From Levyella massiliensis (GTDB lineage: Bacteria > Bacillota > Clostridia > Tissierellales > Peptoniphilaceae): a DNA stretch of 64,000 bases. The notes beneath the pieces were generated by a model. That model saw only the letters and a program-made list of their open reading frames with translations. It did no database searches and had not been told where the DNA came from. Both the position numbers and the translations under genes were made by a program. Shown here one piece after another: positions 51,809-61,681 of this stretch. Where the stretch lies: contig NZ_HG529490.1 in the NCBI RefSeq assembly GCF_000308275.2, positions 647,695 through 711,694 of the forward strand. The letters are read 5' to 3'. How positions within the stretch are numbered: the first letter of the stretch is position 1; every line of letters begins with the position of its first letter.

Positions 51809-51837
51809 TTGCCATTTTTTTCGCCAGCGCCTAAAAT
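51809..51837 (+). promoter_or_regulatory. Promoter of the mgtE transcript
   Basis: TTGCCA (51809-51814), 17 bases, TAAAAT (51832-51837), giving a leader of almost 490 nt before mgtE. Confidence 0.65.
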
Positions 51838-51893
51838 GAATAGGTAAGGATACGCGATACGTATCATAATTTTTTGGAAGAAAGGAGTTCAAC

Positions 51894-52007
51894 ATGGGAC
51901 CTGTGAACCATTCGGACAATGCAGAAACACCACCGACTGAGCCTCGAAGTTTTATGAGCGAACGCCTTTCGTCAGAAAAGCTATTTTATTTCGGTGTACT
52001 TCGTTAG
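51894..52007 (+). CDS. 37-residue leader ORF upstream of mgtE
   Basis: ATG 51894 with AAAGGAG six bases upstream; 37 codons to TAG at 52007. The first half is rich in Pro, Glu and Thr (MGPVNHSDNAETPPTEPRS); the second half is SERLSSEKLFYFGVLR. Not matched to a known family. Acidic/proline-rich leader peptides control Mg2+ transporter genes in enterobacteria (MgtL and the mgtC leader) by making translation sensitive to Mg2+ or proline. The location before mgtE suggests a similar job, without sequence homology. It could also be a gene relic. Confidence 0.5.
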   Translation: MGPVNHSDNAETPPTEPRSFMSERLSSEKLFYFGVLR

Positions 52008-52331
52008 TATTCAGACGCGATCGTTGCGGCATTATTGCAATTTGTATAGCCATGATTGATAACGTTGCATGCGACGCACACTTTGTGCTGCCCCATCGTT
52101 GCTATATAGGGTAAACGAGTTCCGTATCGTCTGCTTGCTTTCGTTGTATCGCTTTTCGCCCTTTCCTCTCTCGGAAGGACTTGGCGTTCATGCTCTTTTC
52201 ATCAGGCCGTTGAAGCTGTCAAAGAAATGAGGTTATTTCATCCGACGAATCGAAAGGTCGGTTGAGGCCCACTATGGTTTCAACGAATATTGGTGTCTGC
52301 ATTCCCGTGCGTACCATGACGGAGGTGCAAG
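52008..52331 (+). other. Long untranslated stretch before mgtE
   Basis: 324 bases between the leader ORF and mgtE with stops in all frames and no recognised gene. CTTCGTTAG at its left edge recalls the 5' end of M-box RNAs, but the rest of the M-box core was not found. Some short inverted repeats exist, no clear terminator. Confidence 0.5.
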
Positions 52332-53681
52332 ATGGAAAACAAAACTTTTTTAGAAACACTTAACGAACTCATTGAAAAAAAAGATGTAATGGGGGTGCGT
52401 GAGCACCTGAAGGATATGCACGCGGCCGACATTGCACCCATTCTGGAACAGGAGCCGGCGGAAGAGGCAGCTATATTCTTTCGCTTCCTGACCAAGGACA
52501 AGGCAGCGCATGTTTTCTCGTATCTGAGTGTGCCGCGCGCTTTGGATTTGGTTTCGCTTTTTACAACTTCGCAAACGGCGGCTATTTTTGACGGGTTGTA
52601 CGTGGATGACGCGGTTGATTTGTTGGAAGAAATGCCAGCGAATGTCGTCCGAGCCGTCTTACAGACGTCCACACCGCAAAAACGCGAACAGTTGAATCGC
52701 TTTTTGAAATACAAGGATCAATCGGCGGGCAGCGTCATGGGCGCTGAATTTATTCAAATCTTTCCGTTCATGACCGTACGTGAAGCCATCGATGAAATTC
52801 GACATGAAAAACGACTGCTCGACTCTTTTTCGGAAGTCTATGTCACCAGTAAGGATTTAAAATTGATCGGCGTCCTTTCCGTACGAGAATTGCTTTCGGC
52901 GGAGGATTCGCAAAATATTGTAGATGTTATGCATGATCACGTGATCTCCGTGAGTACGGATACGGATCAGGAAGATGCGTTGGATGTCATTCAACGCTAC
53001 GACTTCAGTGCATTGCCGGTAACGGATTCGGAACAACGCATTGTTGGGATTATCACGGCGGATGATGCGTTGGATATTTCCGAACAAGCCGCAAGCGAAG
53101 ACTTCCAGATCATGGCGGCGATCAGTCCGAATGATAAGGAATACTTTGATACCAGTGTATGGGATATGGCTAAGAGCCGCCTGCCCTGGTTGTTCTTCTT
53201 AATGCTGTCGGGCATGTTGAACGGTGTGATTCTGGGATCCTTCGAGCACGCGTTTTTGGCGATGCCAATTTTGGTAACCTTCATACCGATGTTGACCGAT
53301 ACCGGCGGCAATACGGGTTCCCAAAGCTCAACGTTGATCATTCGCGGTCTGGCCACCGGTGATATCAATATTTCCGATGCGCCAAAGGTACTCTGGAAAG
53401 AATTCCGCGTAGCCATTTGTGTCGGGTTTGTCTTGGGATTTTTCTCTTTCCTGCGCGTGACAATGGCACCCCCCTTCGATCCAGTGGTGGGTATCGTCGT
53501 CGGGCTGGCCGTCATGGTGATCGTACTGTTTTCTAAATTGCTGGGCGGCATTCTGCCGCTGGCTGCTGAGAAGCTGGGACTGGATCCGGCTTTAATGGCG
53601 GCACCGCTCATTACGACCATTATCGATGCCAGCGGCCTCATTGTGTTCTTCCTGCTGGCCAAGGCCATTCTTCAGTTATAA
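52332..53681 (+). CDS. mgtE: Magnesium transporter MgtE
   Basis: 449 residues, normal. The N-domain (MHAADIAPILEQEPAEEAA, VDLLEEMPANVVRAVLQ) and two CBS domains (about 130-255; SAGSVMGAEFIQIFPFMTV, DFSALPVTDSEQRIVGIITADDA) form the cytosolic Mg2+ sensor. Five helices follow, with LPWLFFLMLSGMLNGVILG, TDTGGNTGSQSSTLIIRGLA (pore/ion site) and PLITTIIDASGLIVFF. Gates Mg2+ influx by intracellular Mg2+. GACGGAGGTGCAAG precedes ATG 52332. Confidence 0.96.
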   Translation: MENKTFLETLNELIEKKDVMGVREHLKDMHAADIAPILEQEPAEEAAIFFRFLTKDKAAHVFSYLSVPRALDLVSLFTTSQTAAIFDGLYVDDAVDLLEEMPANVVRAVLQTSTPQKREQLNRFLKYKDQSAGSVMGAEFIQIFPFMTVREAIDEIRHEKRLLDSFSEVYVTSKDLKLIGVLSVRELLSAEDSQNIVDVMHDHVISVSTDTDQEDALDVIQRYDFSALPVTDSEQRIVGIITADDALDISEQAASEDFQIMAAISPNDKEYFDTSVWDMAKSRLPWLFFLMLSGMLNGVILGSFEHAFLAMPILVTFIPMLTDTGGNTGSQSSTLIIRGLATGDINISDAPKVLWKEFRVAICVGFVLGFFSFLRVTMAPPFDPVVGIVVGLAVMVIVLFSKLLGGILPLAAEKLGLDPALMAAPLITTIIDASGLIVFFLLAKAILQL

Positions 53682-53740
53682 CAAGCGGATTTTTGCGTAC
53701 GAAAACGGAGCGCTTTAGCTTTCATAGGACGGATCCGACA

Positions 53741-53795
53741 AAAAGCGGCCCTCCGCATCCTCTTATGGATGCGGAGGGCCGCTTTTCTTTTTTCA
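53741..53795. terminator. Bidirectional terminator between mgtE and cdd
   Basis: 20-bp perfect arms (53741-53760, 53767-53786) flanked by A-run on the left and T-run on the right; serves both converging genes. Confidence 0.9.
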
Positions 53796-53803
53796 CACAA
53801 CGA

Positions 53804-54253
53804 TCAATGCTCTTCATCCAAATCTTTGGGGCCAAAAGAATAAGGCAATAATTCTTTAAGTGTAAATTCCCCAACGTTGCCACCGGCATCAGCCAAAAAC
53901 ACCGGCATATCCGGCGCACAAAATTCGGTCAACGCTTGACGGCAGACGCCGCATGGCGTGGTAAAGGCTTCGGTTAATGCCTGCATGCCTTCGTGGCGTC
54001 CCACCACAGCAATGGCGGAAAACCTATGGGCGCCTTCAGAAACCGCTTTATAAAGCGCCGTACGTTCGGCACAGGTGCCCGGCGTAAAGGCCGCATTTTC
54101 AATATTGCAGCCCGACCAAATTTTTCCATCGGTATCCAATAACGCCGCCCCGACTTGAAAATGAGAATATGGTGCATAGGCATATGCCAATGCCGCTTCT
54201 GCCGCATCCACAAGAGTCGCTTGCGGGCAATTTTCTCTCGTCCATTCTTTCAT
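53804..54253 (-). CDS. cdd: Cytidine deaminase
   Basis: 149 residues, homotetrameric type. Zinc site: CAE at 61-63 (TCAERTALYKAV) and PCGVC at 100-104; substrate loop YAPYSHFQVGAALL and CNIENAAF. It converts cytidine/deoxycytidine to uridine/deoxyuridine. ATG 54253 chosen for its GGGGAGAATC site (an ATG at 54271 overlaps the pdp stop region). It follows pdp by about 20 nt: together they form a pyrimidine salvage module. Confidence 0.95.
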   Translation of the reverse strand: MKEWTRENCPQATLVDAAEAALAYAYAPYSHFQVGAALLDTDGKIWSGCNIENAAFTPGTCAERTALYKAVSEGAHRFSAIAVVGRHEGMQALTEAFTTPCGVCRQALTEFCAPDMPVFLADAGGNVGEFTLKELLPYSFGPKDLDEEH

Positions 54254-54272
54254 GATTCTCCCCTGCTTCATC

Positions 54273-55613
54273 TTACGCGTCAGGCATTTCCAGTTTTACG
54301 CCATCCCGACTGACCACGGCATATACCGGCGTATGGCGCTTTTTGACCACAGAATCCGAATATCCATAAGCACTTTGGGCAAGACGTACGGCCTCTTCCC
54401 CCTTCGCACGATCGTTCGCAAAGACGGTAAAGAGTGAATCACCCTTCTTAACGGTATCGCCCACCTTTTTATGAATGAGAAGACCAACCGCAAAATCAAT
54501 GGCATCGTCGGTTTTGCGACGACCGGCTCCAAGAAGCAGAGAGCTTTTGCCGATTTCTTCTGCATCGATGGATGCCACCATGCCATCTTTTGGCGCGGTG
54601 CCCTCCAAGCGTAACTGCGCTTCCTCAAACTTCTGCGGCTCTTCCACATAAGAGACATCGCCGCCTTGATTGCGCACCATGGCTTTGAATTTTTCAAAAG
54701 CAGCGCCGGAAGCAATGGCTTCTTCCACCATCTTACGCGCTTGTTCCTGTGTGTCTGCCTTTTCGCCTGCCACGAGCATTGCCGAAGCAAGCGCCAAGCA
54801 CTCCGCCATGAAATCTGCCGGGCCGTTACCATGCAAGGCATTAATCGCCTCGCGAACTTCCAGCGAATTGCCCACGGCACTGCCCAAAGGCTGCGTCATA
54901 TCTGTCACTAAGGCGATGGTCTTTTTACCGTTATCATTCCCAATGCCCACCATAACTTCGGCCAGATGAATGGCTTCCTCCGGGGTTTTCATGAACGCAC
55001 CGGAACCATACTTCACATCCAATACGATGGCATCCGATCCATCGGCCAGTTTTTTGGACATAATGGAGGCCGCAATCAGGGGTACGGAATCTACCGTTCC
55101 GGTCACGTCACGCAAGCCATATAAGACCTTGTCCACCGGCGCAATATCGGCGCTTTGTCCGATGATGGCAATGCCATCCTGCGCGACACATTGCTCGAAT
55201 TCTTCTTCCGTCAGCTCCGTTCGAAAACCGGGAATGCTCTCAAGCTTATCGATGGTGCCACCGGTAAAGCCCAGGCCGCGACCGGAAAGTTTAGCAATGG
55301 GTAAACCGCAAGCCGCAACAATCGGAGCGATCACCAGCGACGTTTTGTCGCCGACGCCGCCGGAAGAATGCTTATCTACGATGGGATGACGTAAATTGGG
55401 AAAGCTTAAGCGATCCCCCGACATCGCCATTTCACGCGTTAATACGGCCACTTCCTGCGCATTCATGCCGGAAAAATAGATTGCCATGAGCAAAGCGGAA
55501 ATTTGATATTTGGGGATTGTCTCATCCTTCACGCCGCGAACAAAAAATTGGATCTCTTCCTCGCTCAGCACCCCGCCGTTTCGTTTTTTAAGAATAATAT
55601 CTACGATATTCAT
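54273..55613 (-). CDS. pdp: Pyrimidine-nucleoside (thymidine) phosphorylase
   Basis: 446 residues. MNIVDIILKKRNGGVLSEEEIQFFVRG start and the family signature SGRGLGFTGGTIDKLESIPGF, phosphate site KHSSGGVGDKTSLV, and C-terminal domain AEEIGKSSLLLGAGR...AVGLLIHKKVGDTV. It cleaves uridine, thymidine and deoxyuridine with phosphate. ATG 55613 follows GAAGGGAGGACTCG. It lies in the copA-to-cdd run, 17 nt after the metallophosphoesterase. Confidence 0.95.
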   Translation of the reverse strand: MNIVDIILKKRNGGVLSEEEIQFFVRGVKDETIPKYQISALLMAIYFSGMNAQEVAVLTREMAMSGDRLSFPNLRHPIVDKHSSGGVGDKTSLVIAPIVAACGLPIAKLSGRGLGFTGGTIDKLESIPGFRTELTEEEFEQCVAQDGIAIIGQSADIAPVDKVLYGLRDVTGTVDSVPLIAASIMSKKLADGSDAIVLDVKYGSGAFMKTPEEAIHLAEVMVGIGNDNGKKTIALVTDMTQPLGSAVGNSLEVREAINALHGNGPADFMAECLALASAMLVAGEKADTQEQARKMVEEAIASGAAFEKFKAMVRNQGGDVSYVEEPQKFEEAQLRLEGTAPKDGMVASIDAEEIGKSSLLLGAGRRKTDDAIDFAVGLLIHKKVGDTVKKGDSLFTVFANDRAKGEEAVRLAQSAYGYSDSVVKKRHTPVYAVVSRDGVKLEMPDA

Positions 55614-55630
55614 CGAGTCCTCCCTTCGGA

Positions 55631-56533
55631 TCAATGTATGGATTGTGACTGCAATGTAATGACAACCAATTCCTGCGGATTAAACAGGCGAAAAGGAAAC
55701 AGGCTGCCGCCCATACCCGCTGATACCACCATTGCACTTTTTCCTTGGCGATAAATGCCTTTACTGTAGGCGGGAAATAAACGTCGCTCCGGGGAAAATA
55801 AACCACCGATAAAGGGCAAGCGTACGACGCCGCCATGCACGTGACCCGCGAGCGTCAGTTCCGCCCCCCACTTTACATACGCCGCAAAAGGCAAGGGATT
55901 ATGAGCCAAAAGAATGGTATACTCATTTTTCTTTTTGCCCAACCATTGTTCCACATCCGGCGCCGTGCGGTTTTCATAGCAGGATAACGGCTCCATGAGA
56001 CCCGCCAGCTGAATCGTTGCTTCGCGATGCATCAGGCTGACGGAACGATTTTCAAGACGAATGACGCCGGCAGCGTCCAAGGCTTTGTAAAAATCCGCCG
56101 CATCGTCGCAATGCGCATCACGGTAAAGTTCATGGTTGCCGCGAATAAAATATGTGGGATACTTTGCCGCAATGGGCTTCAAAGCCTCTACCACGGCATG
56201 GGTATCATTGCTGCGACGCGAAATGGTGTCCCCCGTAATCACAACAATATTCGGCGCCGCGGCATCCACGGCTTTCTGTAACGCCTCGCCTTTATTACCG
56301 AACACATTGTTGTGCAAATCGGAAATTTGCGCGATGCGATAGCGATTAAAGGCATTGGGCAAATAGGGACTGGATATCGTATATTCTGTGGTATGAAATG
56401 TCATATTGCTCCGATAAAAAGAAAACAGAAAGCCGCATAGAGCCACTAAAGTTGCTATAAACAGGAGCAAACGCGGCCATGCGTACGAGCTCTTTCTGCT
56501 CTTTCTCTTTTTCTTTTGGGATAACGAAGGCAT
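55631..56533 (-). CDS. Membrane-anchored metallophosphoesterase (YkuE/YaeI-like)
   Basis: 300 residues. Residues 1-20 are basic (SQKKKRKSRKSS), then one N-terminal helix (LLLFIATLVALCGFLFSFY). The calcineurin-like domain has the five metal motifs: ISDLHN, ITGDTISRRSND, RGNHE, LLAHNPLPF and LAGHVHGG. Relatives act on phospholipid pyrophosphates such as UDP-diacylglucosamine or on unknown phosphodiesters. The extracytoplasmic side placement follows from the anchor. ATG 56533 follows GGAGAGGGC. Confidence 0.9.
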   Translation of the reverse strand: MPSLSQKKKRKSRKSSYAWPRLLLFIATLVALCGFLFSFYRSNMTFHTTEYTISSPYLPNAFNRYRIAQISDLHNNVFGNKGEALQKAVDAAAPNIVVITGDTISRRSNDTHAVVEALKPIAAKYPTYFIRGNHELYRDAHCDDAADFYKALDAAGVIRLENRSVSLMHREATIQLAGLMEPLSCYENRTAPDVEQWLGKKKNEYTILLAHNPLPFAAYVKWGAELTLAGHVHGGVVRLPFIGGLFSPERRLFPAYSKGIYRQGKSAMVVSAGMGGSLFPFRLFNPQELVVITLQSQSIH

Positions 56534-56609
56534 GCCCTCTCCGTTTCTTTGTACCGATAAACGGTTGGTGTATCGCTGCCTATGCTGCATAGGAACGCCA
56601 TCTCAATTC

Positions 56610-57548
56610 TTAGCGATGAAGCTGATCCAGATATTTTCCGGCAGCAATGGCTGCAGTAGCGCCATCCGAAAGCGCACCGACAATCTGACGAACGCCTTTC
56701 GCACGCACATCCCCCGCGGCATATACACCTTCGAGATTGGTTAGCGTATCCTCCCCGGCTTCAATATAGCCTGCCTCGTTCACGCGAATCTGATCCGCAA
56801 ACAGTTTGGTATTGGGCACCATGCCGATGTAGATAAACAGGCCAAAATCGCCTTCCACGGTTTTCTCTTCACCAGTCACATTGTTGCGCATCACAAACGA
56901 CGTGAGCATCGTATCACCACCTAAAGCGATGACATCCGTATGCAACACAACCTTAATTTTGCCGGATTCCTTCGCGCGCTGCTGCAAGAGCTTCGTTGCT
57001 CGCGGGGTTTCGCCGCGATAGAGAATCGTCACGTGATCTGAGAGCGTCGCCAAATACAAGCTTTCATCAAAAGCGGCATCGCCACCGCCCACCACATAGA
57101 TCGGCAGGCCGGCAAAAAACGGTCCGTCACAGGTGGCGCAGTAGCCCAAGCCTCGGCCGGTGTATTGTTCTTCGTTCTCCAAGCCCAATTTTCGGGGATT
57201 GGCACCGGTGGCCAAAATTACAGCATCCGCCTCTAAAACTTCCTCATCCAGTGTAATACGCTTTGGCGATGCTGCAAGATCCACTGCCGTCACTTCTGCG
57301 CTACGAAATACAGCGCCGAAGTGTTCTGCCTGCTCCTTCATACGCTCCGCCAAGACTGACGGATCATTATCGCCGCCGGGCATATTTTCAATCACGGCGG
57401 TCACCATCATCTGTCCCCCGATGGTTTCTTTTTCCAGCACCAAGACCGATTTTTTACTGCGTGCCGCATAAAGTGCCGCAGACAAACCCGCCGGGCCGCC
57501 CCCGATGATCACAATATCATAGTGTGTAAATGTATCCTTTGTTGTCAT
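56610..57548 (-). CDS. trxB: Thioredoxin-disulfide reductase
   Basis: 312 residues. FAD site DIVIIGGGPAGLSAALYAAR, redox-active CATC at 137-140 (GLGYCATCDGPFF), NADPH site YVVGGGDAAFDESLYLATL and the C-terminal FAD motif GVYAAGDVRAKGVRQIVGALSDGA. It reduces thioredoxin with NADPH. ATG 57548 shares a base with the stop of the HAD gene (TAATG), so the two are coupled. An AAGGAC ribosome site precedes it. Confidence 0.96.
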   Translation of the reverse strand: MTTKDTFTHYDIVIIGGGPAGLSAALYAARSKKSVLVLEKETIGGQMMVTAVIENMPGGDNDPSVLAERMKEQAEHFGAVFRSAEVTAVDLAASPKRITLDEEVLEADAVILATGANPRKLGLENEEQYTGRGLGYCATCDGPFFAGLPIYVVGGGDAAFDESLYLATLSDHVTILYRGETPRATKLLQQRAKESGKIKVVLHTDVIALGGDTMLTSFVMRNNVTGEEKTVEGDFGLFIYIGMVPNTKLFADQIRVNEAGYIEAGEDTLTNLEGVYAAGDVRAKGVRQIVGALSDGATAAIAAGKYLDQLHR

Positions 57549-58372
57549 TACCAACGTCCTTCTTCTTTCAAACGCCACACGGCTTCTGCCGCCCCATAAG
57601 CATCAAAAGGTCCCGTGACCATATCGGCTGCTTCTTTGACTTCCGACAAAGCATTGCCCATGGCCACACCCACCCCGGCATGAGAAATCATACCGCAATC
57701 GTTCAAATAATCGCCCATGGCGCAAATTTCTTCCTGCTGAATGCCACAGTGATCGGCCACTACCTTAAGGCCATGCCACTTATCCACGTCTTGGGCCATA
57801 GCCTCCACCAGACCTTTTCCGGACATCGTTACTGCAACAGTACCGATGGCTCGGATTTCCCGCATCAACGCATTTTGCAGATCGAGATCGTCACCGGCAG
57901 AATATTGAATTTTCAACATTTGATCGGCGCCTTTTTCCAAATCGTTGTGTTTTTGGATATGAATATTGCACTGCATACGCATGCCGTACGTTGTGTCTGC
58001 CGCCAACAAATGCTCATATTTCTCCGGATAAAAGTAGGGAGAAAACAGCGTATCCTGCGAATAAAAGTGAAAATAAACGTGATGACGTAGACCGATTTGA
58101 ATGAGTTTAACGGCGGTCTGCGGATCCAGTTTGTGTTCCGAAAGCACATGCCCGTTTGGTGTAGCGGTCACCGAACCGTTGGAGCCAACGCAATAGGCAG
58201 TGATCCCCGCCTGCGCAGCTAAAAATTGGGGCGAGCGCAAGACACGTCCCGTTACGAAAGCGATGGTTTTGCCTTCCGCCTGCAAAGCACGGAGCGCTTC
58301 TCGATTTTTTTCGCGAATGCTTCCATGAACCAAAAGCGTTTGATCCAAATCAAAAGCAAAGAGCTTCAACAT
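57548..58372 (-). CDS. HAD-superfamily Cof-type sugar-phosphatase-like protein
   Basis: 274 residues. Motif I FDLDQTLLVHG, motif II ITAYCVGSNGS-type region, motif III lysine (HGLKVVADHCGI) and motif IV MGDYLNDCGMISHAGVGVAMGNA. C2B cap of the Cof/YidA type. It dephosphorylates sugar phosphates, FMN/PLP or related; substrate unknown. AGGAGATATT precedes ATG 58372. It lies between csoR and trxB in the copper operon run. Confidence 0.92.
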   Translation of the reverse strand: MLKLFAFDLDQTLLVHGSIREKNREALRALQAEGKTIAFVTGRVLRSPQFLAAQAGITAYCVGSNGSVTATPNGHVLSEHKLDPQTAVKLIQIGLRHHVYFHFYSQDTLFSPYFYPEKYEHLLAADTTYGMRMQCNIHIQKHNDLEKGADQMLKIQYSAGDDLDLQNALMREIRAIGTVAVTMSGKGLVEAMAQDVDKWHGLKVVADHCGIQQEEICAMGDYLNDCGMISHAGVGVAMGNALSEVKEAADMVTGPFDAYGAAEAVWRLKEEGRW

Positions 58373-58399
58373 AATATCTCCTAGAGAACGAAACTCGGC

Positions 58400-58672
58400 T
58401 CAGCGCGAGAGCGTCTGAATCACTTCGTCCATTTCTTTTAATTTTTGTTCGATTTCGTTGCGATCGCCCGATTCTGCCGAAGTGATCATGCAATGCGTCA
58501 GGTGCTCCGAAAGCACGTCTCGGTTAATGCTGCGCAATGCCTGGGAGGCCGCCATTAATTGCGTGGACACATCAATGCAATAGCGATCCTCTTCCACCAT
58601 ATGAATCAGCCCTTCCACCTGCCCTCGGACAATCTTCAGTCGGCGCAAAATGGCATCTTGATTTGCGTGCAT
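58400..58672 (-). CDS. csoR: Copper-sensing repressor CsoR
   Basis: 90 residues, all-helical DUF156 family. Cu(I) ligands fit the C-H-C pattern: Cys32 (DRYCIDVSTQL), His57 and Cys61 (SEHLTHCMIT). ATG 58672 begins one base after the copA stop codon, so copA and csoR are cotranscribed and autoregulated. A canonical CsoR box is present upstream of copA. Copper binding should release the repressor and induce copA. Confidence 0.95.
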   Translation of the reverse strand: MHANQDAILRRLKIVRGQVEGLIHMVEEDRYCIDVSTQLMAASQALRSINRDVLSEHLTHCMITSAESGDRNEIEQKLKEMDEVIQTLSR

Positions 58673-58673
58673 C

Positions 58674-61406
58674 TTATACCTCGATCGAAGTGACCGTATA
58701 ACCCGCATCTGTTACGGCCTTCTTCAGTGTATCATCGCTCACAGAGCCCGTGATTTCCACATCAGCTTTTGCATTCTCCAGATCCACCGTCGCTCGTACG
58801 CCGTCTAACGCATTAAGGGCATCGCTCACGTGCTTTTGGCAATGCACGCAGCTCATGCCTTCAATATGCAAAACTTTTTTCATGCTTTCCTCACTTTCCT
58901 TTTCGTTATGCATCTCTTCTACATGTTGTCCTGCCGAGTGCCCCTTCAAGGCGTCGCCAAGTTTCGTTTCAATGTTATTGTACCCGATCGTCGCCGGAAG
59001 GGAACGAATTGCAATCCGCTCTGGATTTTTTTCCGCGGCGGTATACTTTTCTTCATGGATGACACGGAAGCGGCGCAAGGTGAGCGCATTGGTCATAACG
59101 AATACCGAAGAAAGACTCATGGCGGCCGCCGCAATCATGGGGTTCAAGGTGATGCCGAAAGCCGGATAAAATACGCCTGCTGCCAGCGGAATGCAGATGA
59201 CATTATAGAAGAAGGCCCAGAACAGGTTTTCTTGAATCTTCTTTTTGGTTTTTGCCGACAGATCCACCGCCGATACCACATCCTGCAAATCGGAACGCAC
59301 GAGCACCATATCTGCCGAATCCACGGCAACATCCGTACCCGCACCGATGGCAATGCCGACATTGGCACGTACGAGCGCCGGTGCATCGTTAATGCCATCG
59401 CCAACCATGCCCACCTTAACCTTGCCATCTTCCTGCCATTCGCGCACATAGCGCTCTTTGTCTTGCGGCAGAATGCCTGCCACATAGCGATCGATGCCCA
59501 AATCGTTTGCGATGGCACGCGCCGTTTTTTCATTATCCCCCGTCAGCATCACCGGTGTGATACCGCGTTCTTGTAAAGCGTGTAATGCCTTGCGACTGGT
59601 GTTTTTAATCACATCAGCAGCCGCAAGGATAGCTATGACCACGCCATCCGCTGCAAAGTAGATGGGCGTTTTCCCCTGTTCGGCCAGGCTTTCTGCTTCG
59701 TTTTGAAGCGCATCGATAGCAATGCCTTCTTCATTCATAAAGCGTCGATTGCCTACAGCTAAAGCATAGGTCTTTTCTTCCTTGGTTACCTTTCCTTTCA
59801 CGCCGCGACCCGGCACAGCTTCAAAATCCTCTACAGCAAGCAGGGGGATGTCTTTTTGCTTGGCCGCTTGGACAATGGCTTCCGCGAGCGGTTGCTCGGA
59901 ATCTTTTTCCAAAGAGCCGGCCAGTTGCAGAATCGTTTCGGTATCCCAATTCTCAGCCACTAAAATGTCAGTAACATGCGGATGCCCCTCCGTGATTGTG
60001 CCGGTTTTATCCAGGGCCAAAATCTTCGTTTCATGCAGAATTTCCAAGGCTTCCGCTGACTTAATGAGTAAGCCGTTTTCAGCGGCTTTACCTGTGGCCA
60101 CCATCACCACTACCGGCGTGGCTAGACCCAGCGCACAGGGGCAGGAAATAACCAGCACGCAAATGGCCAAGCGAAGCGCAAAGGTGAAGGGTTGCCCCAC
60201 CAGCAACCATACGGCTAATGTCAAGATCGATATACCGATCACGACGGGAACGAAAATGCCCGCAATTTTATCCGCCAGCGCCTGCATTGGCGCTTTTGTA
60301 GCTTGCGCCTCTTCCACGAGTTCGATGATCTTTGCCAACGTGGTTTCTTCGCCCACTGCCGTCGCACGGAAGCGGAATGCCCCCACTTTGTTCATCGTCG
60401 CGCCTGTCACCTTATCGCCGACACCCTTTTCTACCGGAATGCTTTCCCCGGTGATGGCGGATTCATCCACGCTACTGCGTCCTTCAACAACTACGCCATC
60501 CAGAGCGATGCGTTCGCCGGGACGTACGGAAAGGATGTCGCCCTTTTCTACCTCTTCGATACCGACGATCGTCTCCACGCCGTTATGCACGACGCGCGCT
60601 GTCTTCGGCTGTAAATCCATCAGTGCACGCAGCGAGCCCGTCGTTTTCAGTTTACTTTTTACTTCCCAATACTTGCCCAGCGTGATCAGCGTCAGAATCG
60701 TGCCGGCACCTTCAAAATACAGATCATGGCGATACTGCATGACGCGTTTTGCATCGCCAAAGCCCATGCCGTAGCTGATCTGAAACAAAGCAAATACGCC
60801 ATATATGAGTCCTGCCGCGGCACCTACCGCAATAAGCGAATCCATATTCGGCTGTCGCTTCCATAAGCTGCGAAAGCCGTGAAGAAAATAAATGCGATTG
60901 ACAAAAGCAATGGGCAATACCAACAAGAACTGAAGGAGGGCAAAGCTTACGCTACCTTCCATACCGGATAGTGCCTTTGGCAGGGGCAAAGCGATCATCG
61001 GCCCCATCGCTACATATAATAACGCCAGCAAAAACGGTACCGAAATGCGTAAGCGCTGACGCATATCCTCAGCCTGTTTTGCAAAAGGACTTTGTTCCGG
61101 CTGCGCCGACGACTTTCCTGCCGTGCGTTCACTCTTCTTCGGCTTCAAATGGGCATCATAGCCGGCATCCTGTACCGCCTTTTCAATCTGACGCGCGCTC
61201 ATCTTCTGTCTGTCATAAGCCACATCCATCGCATTCGTCATCAGGCTGACGCGTACCTCTTCAACGCCATCCAGCTTAGCAACGGCTCGTGTCACTGCAT
61301 TTTCGCACGCCGCACAAGTCATCCCCTCTACGTCATAGCGTTCTTTGACAAGTCCTTCTGCCGAAGCACTTTCATGTGTCACTTCATGTTTTGTGTTTTC
61401 TTTCAT
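58674..61406 (-). CDS. copA: Cu+-exporting P1B ATPase with C-terminal CopZ-like domain
   Basis: 910 residues. N-terminal HMA with GMTCAAC (Cys31, Cys34); helices; actuator with TGES; transmembrane CPC ([13 protein letters not shown], near residue 422); phosphorylation motif DKTGTITEG near 464; [10 protein letters not shown] hinge. Unusually, a second HMA domain is fused at the C-terminus (842-910, [15 protein letters not shown], Cys853 and Cys856), nearly identical in layout to a free CopZ chaperone, after a linker (HNEKESEES). An internal ribosome-site-like GAGGAAAGC precedes the ATG at 58883, so free CopZ might be made too. Exports Cu+. First gene of a long run through csoR to cdd. Confidence 0.95.
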   Translation of the reverse strand: MKENTKHEVTHESASAEGLVKERYDVEGMTCAACENAVTRAVAKLDGVEEVRVSLMTNAMDVAYDRQKMSARQIEKAVQDAGYDAHLKPKKSERTAGKSSAQPEQSPFAKQAEDMRQRLRISVPFLLALLYVAMGPMIALPLPKALSGMEGSVSFALLQFLLVLPIAFVNRIYFLHGFRSLWKRQPNMDSLIAVGAAAGLIYGVFALFQISYGMGFGDAKRVMQYRHDLYFEGAGTILTLITLGKYWEVKSKLKTTGSLRALMDLQPKTARVVHNGVETIVGIEEVEKGDILSVRPGERIALDGVVVEGRSSVDESAITGESIPVEKGVGDKVTGATMNKVGAFRFRATAVGEETTLAKIIELVEEAQATKAPMQALADKIAGIFVPVVIGISILTLAVWLLVGQPFTFALRLAICVLVISCPCALGLATPVVVMVATGKAAENGLLIKSAEALEILHETKILALDKTGTITEGHPHVTDILVAENWDTETILQLAGSLEKDSEQPLAEAIVQAAKQKDIPLLAVEDFEAVPGRGVKGKVTKEEKTYALAVGNRRFMNEEGIAIDALQNEAESLAEQGKTPIYFAADGVVIAILAAADVIKNTSRKALHALQERGITPVMLTGDNEKTARAIANDLGIDRYVAGILPQDKERYVREWQEDGKVKVGMVGDGINDAPALVRANVGIAIGAGTDVAVDSADMVLVRSDLQDVVSAVDLSAKTKKKIQENLFWAFFYNVICIPLAAGVFYPAFGITLNPMIAAAAMSLSSVFVMTNALTLRRFRVIHEEKYTAAEKNPERIAIRSLPATIGYNNIETKLGDALKGHSAGQHVEEMHNEKESEESMKKVLHIEGMSCVHCQKHVSDALNALDGVRATVDLENAKADVEITGSVSDDTLKKAVTDAGYTVTSIEV

Positions 61407-61504
61407 ACTGCTTCCTCTTCCCGTTCACATTCGATAGCATACCATAACAAGAAAGTATCGCTCCGACGGATTCGATACCTACGTTATCTTTTCTTCCTAA
61501 GAAG

Positions 61505-61521
61505 ATACCCCCTGGGGGTAT
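61505..61521 (-). promoter_or_regulatory. CsoR operator at the copA promoter
   Basis: ATACCCCCTGGGGGTAT, a perfect palindrome around one base and a textbook CsoR box. On the minus strand it sits between TTTACA (61528-61523) and TATCTT (61507-61502), overlapping both promoter elements. About 100 bp before copA. Confidence 0.9.
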
Positions 61522-61681
61522 ATGTAAACATGAGAAATATCCATTTTTGAAAATTTTTGCGTCATCGTGTGAAATAATCGAACCAGGGTAATTATTGACC
61601 GGAAGGCAATACCTTCCGTCAACCATCGATTCCACATCGAAAAAAACGATCGCAAATCGATCCTGAAAGGAGTCCTTCTTT

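Noticed and set aside
52008-52331. M-box riboswitch before mgtE
   Set aside because: Only a CTTCGTTAG resemblance at the left edge; the conserved M-box core helices were not found by eye. An Infernal search would settle it.
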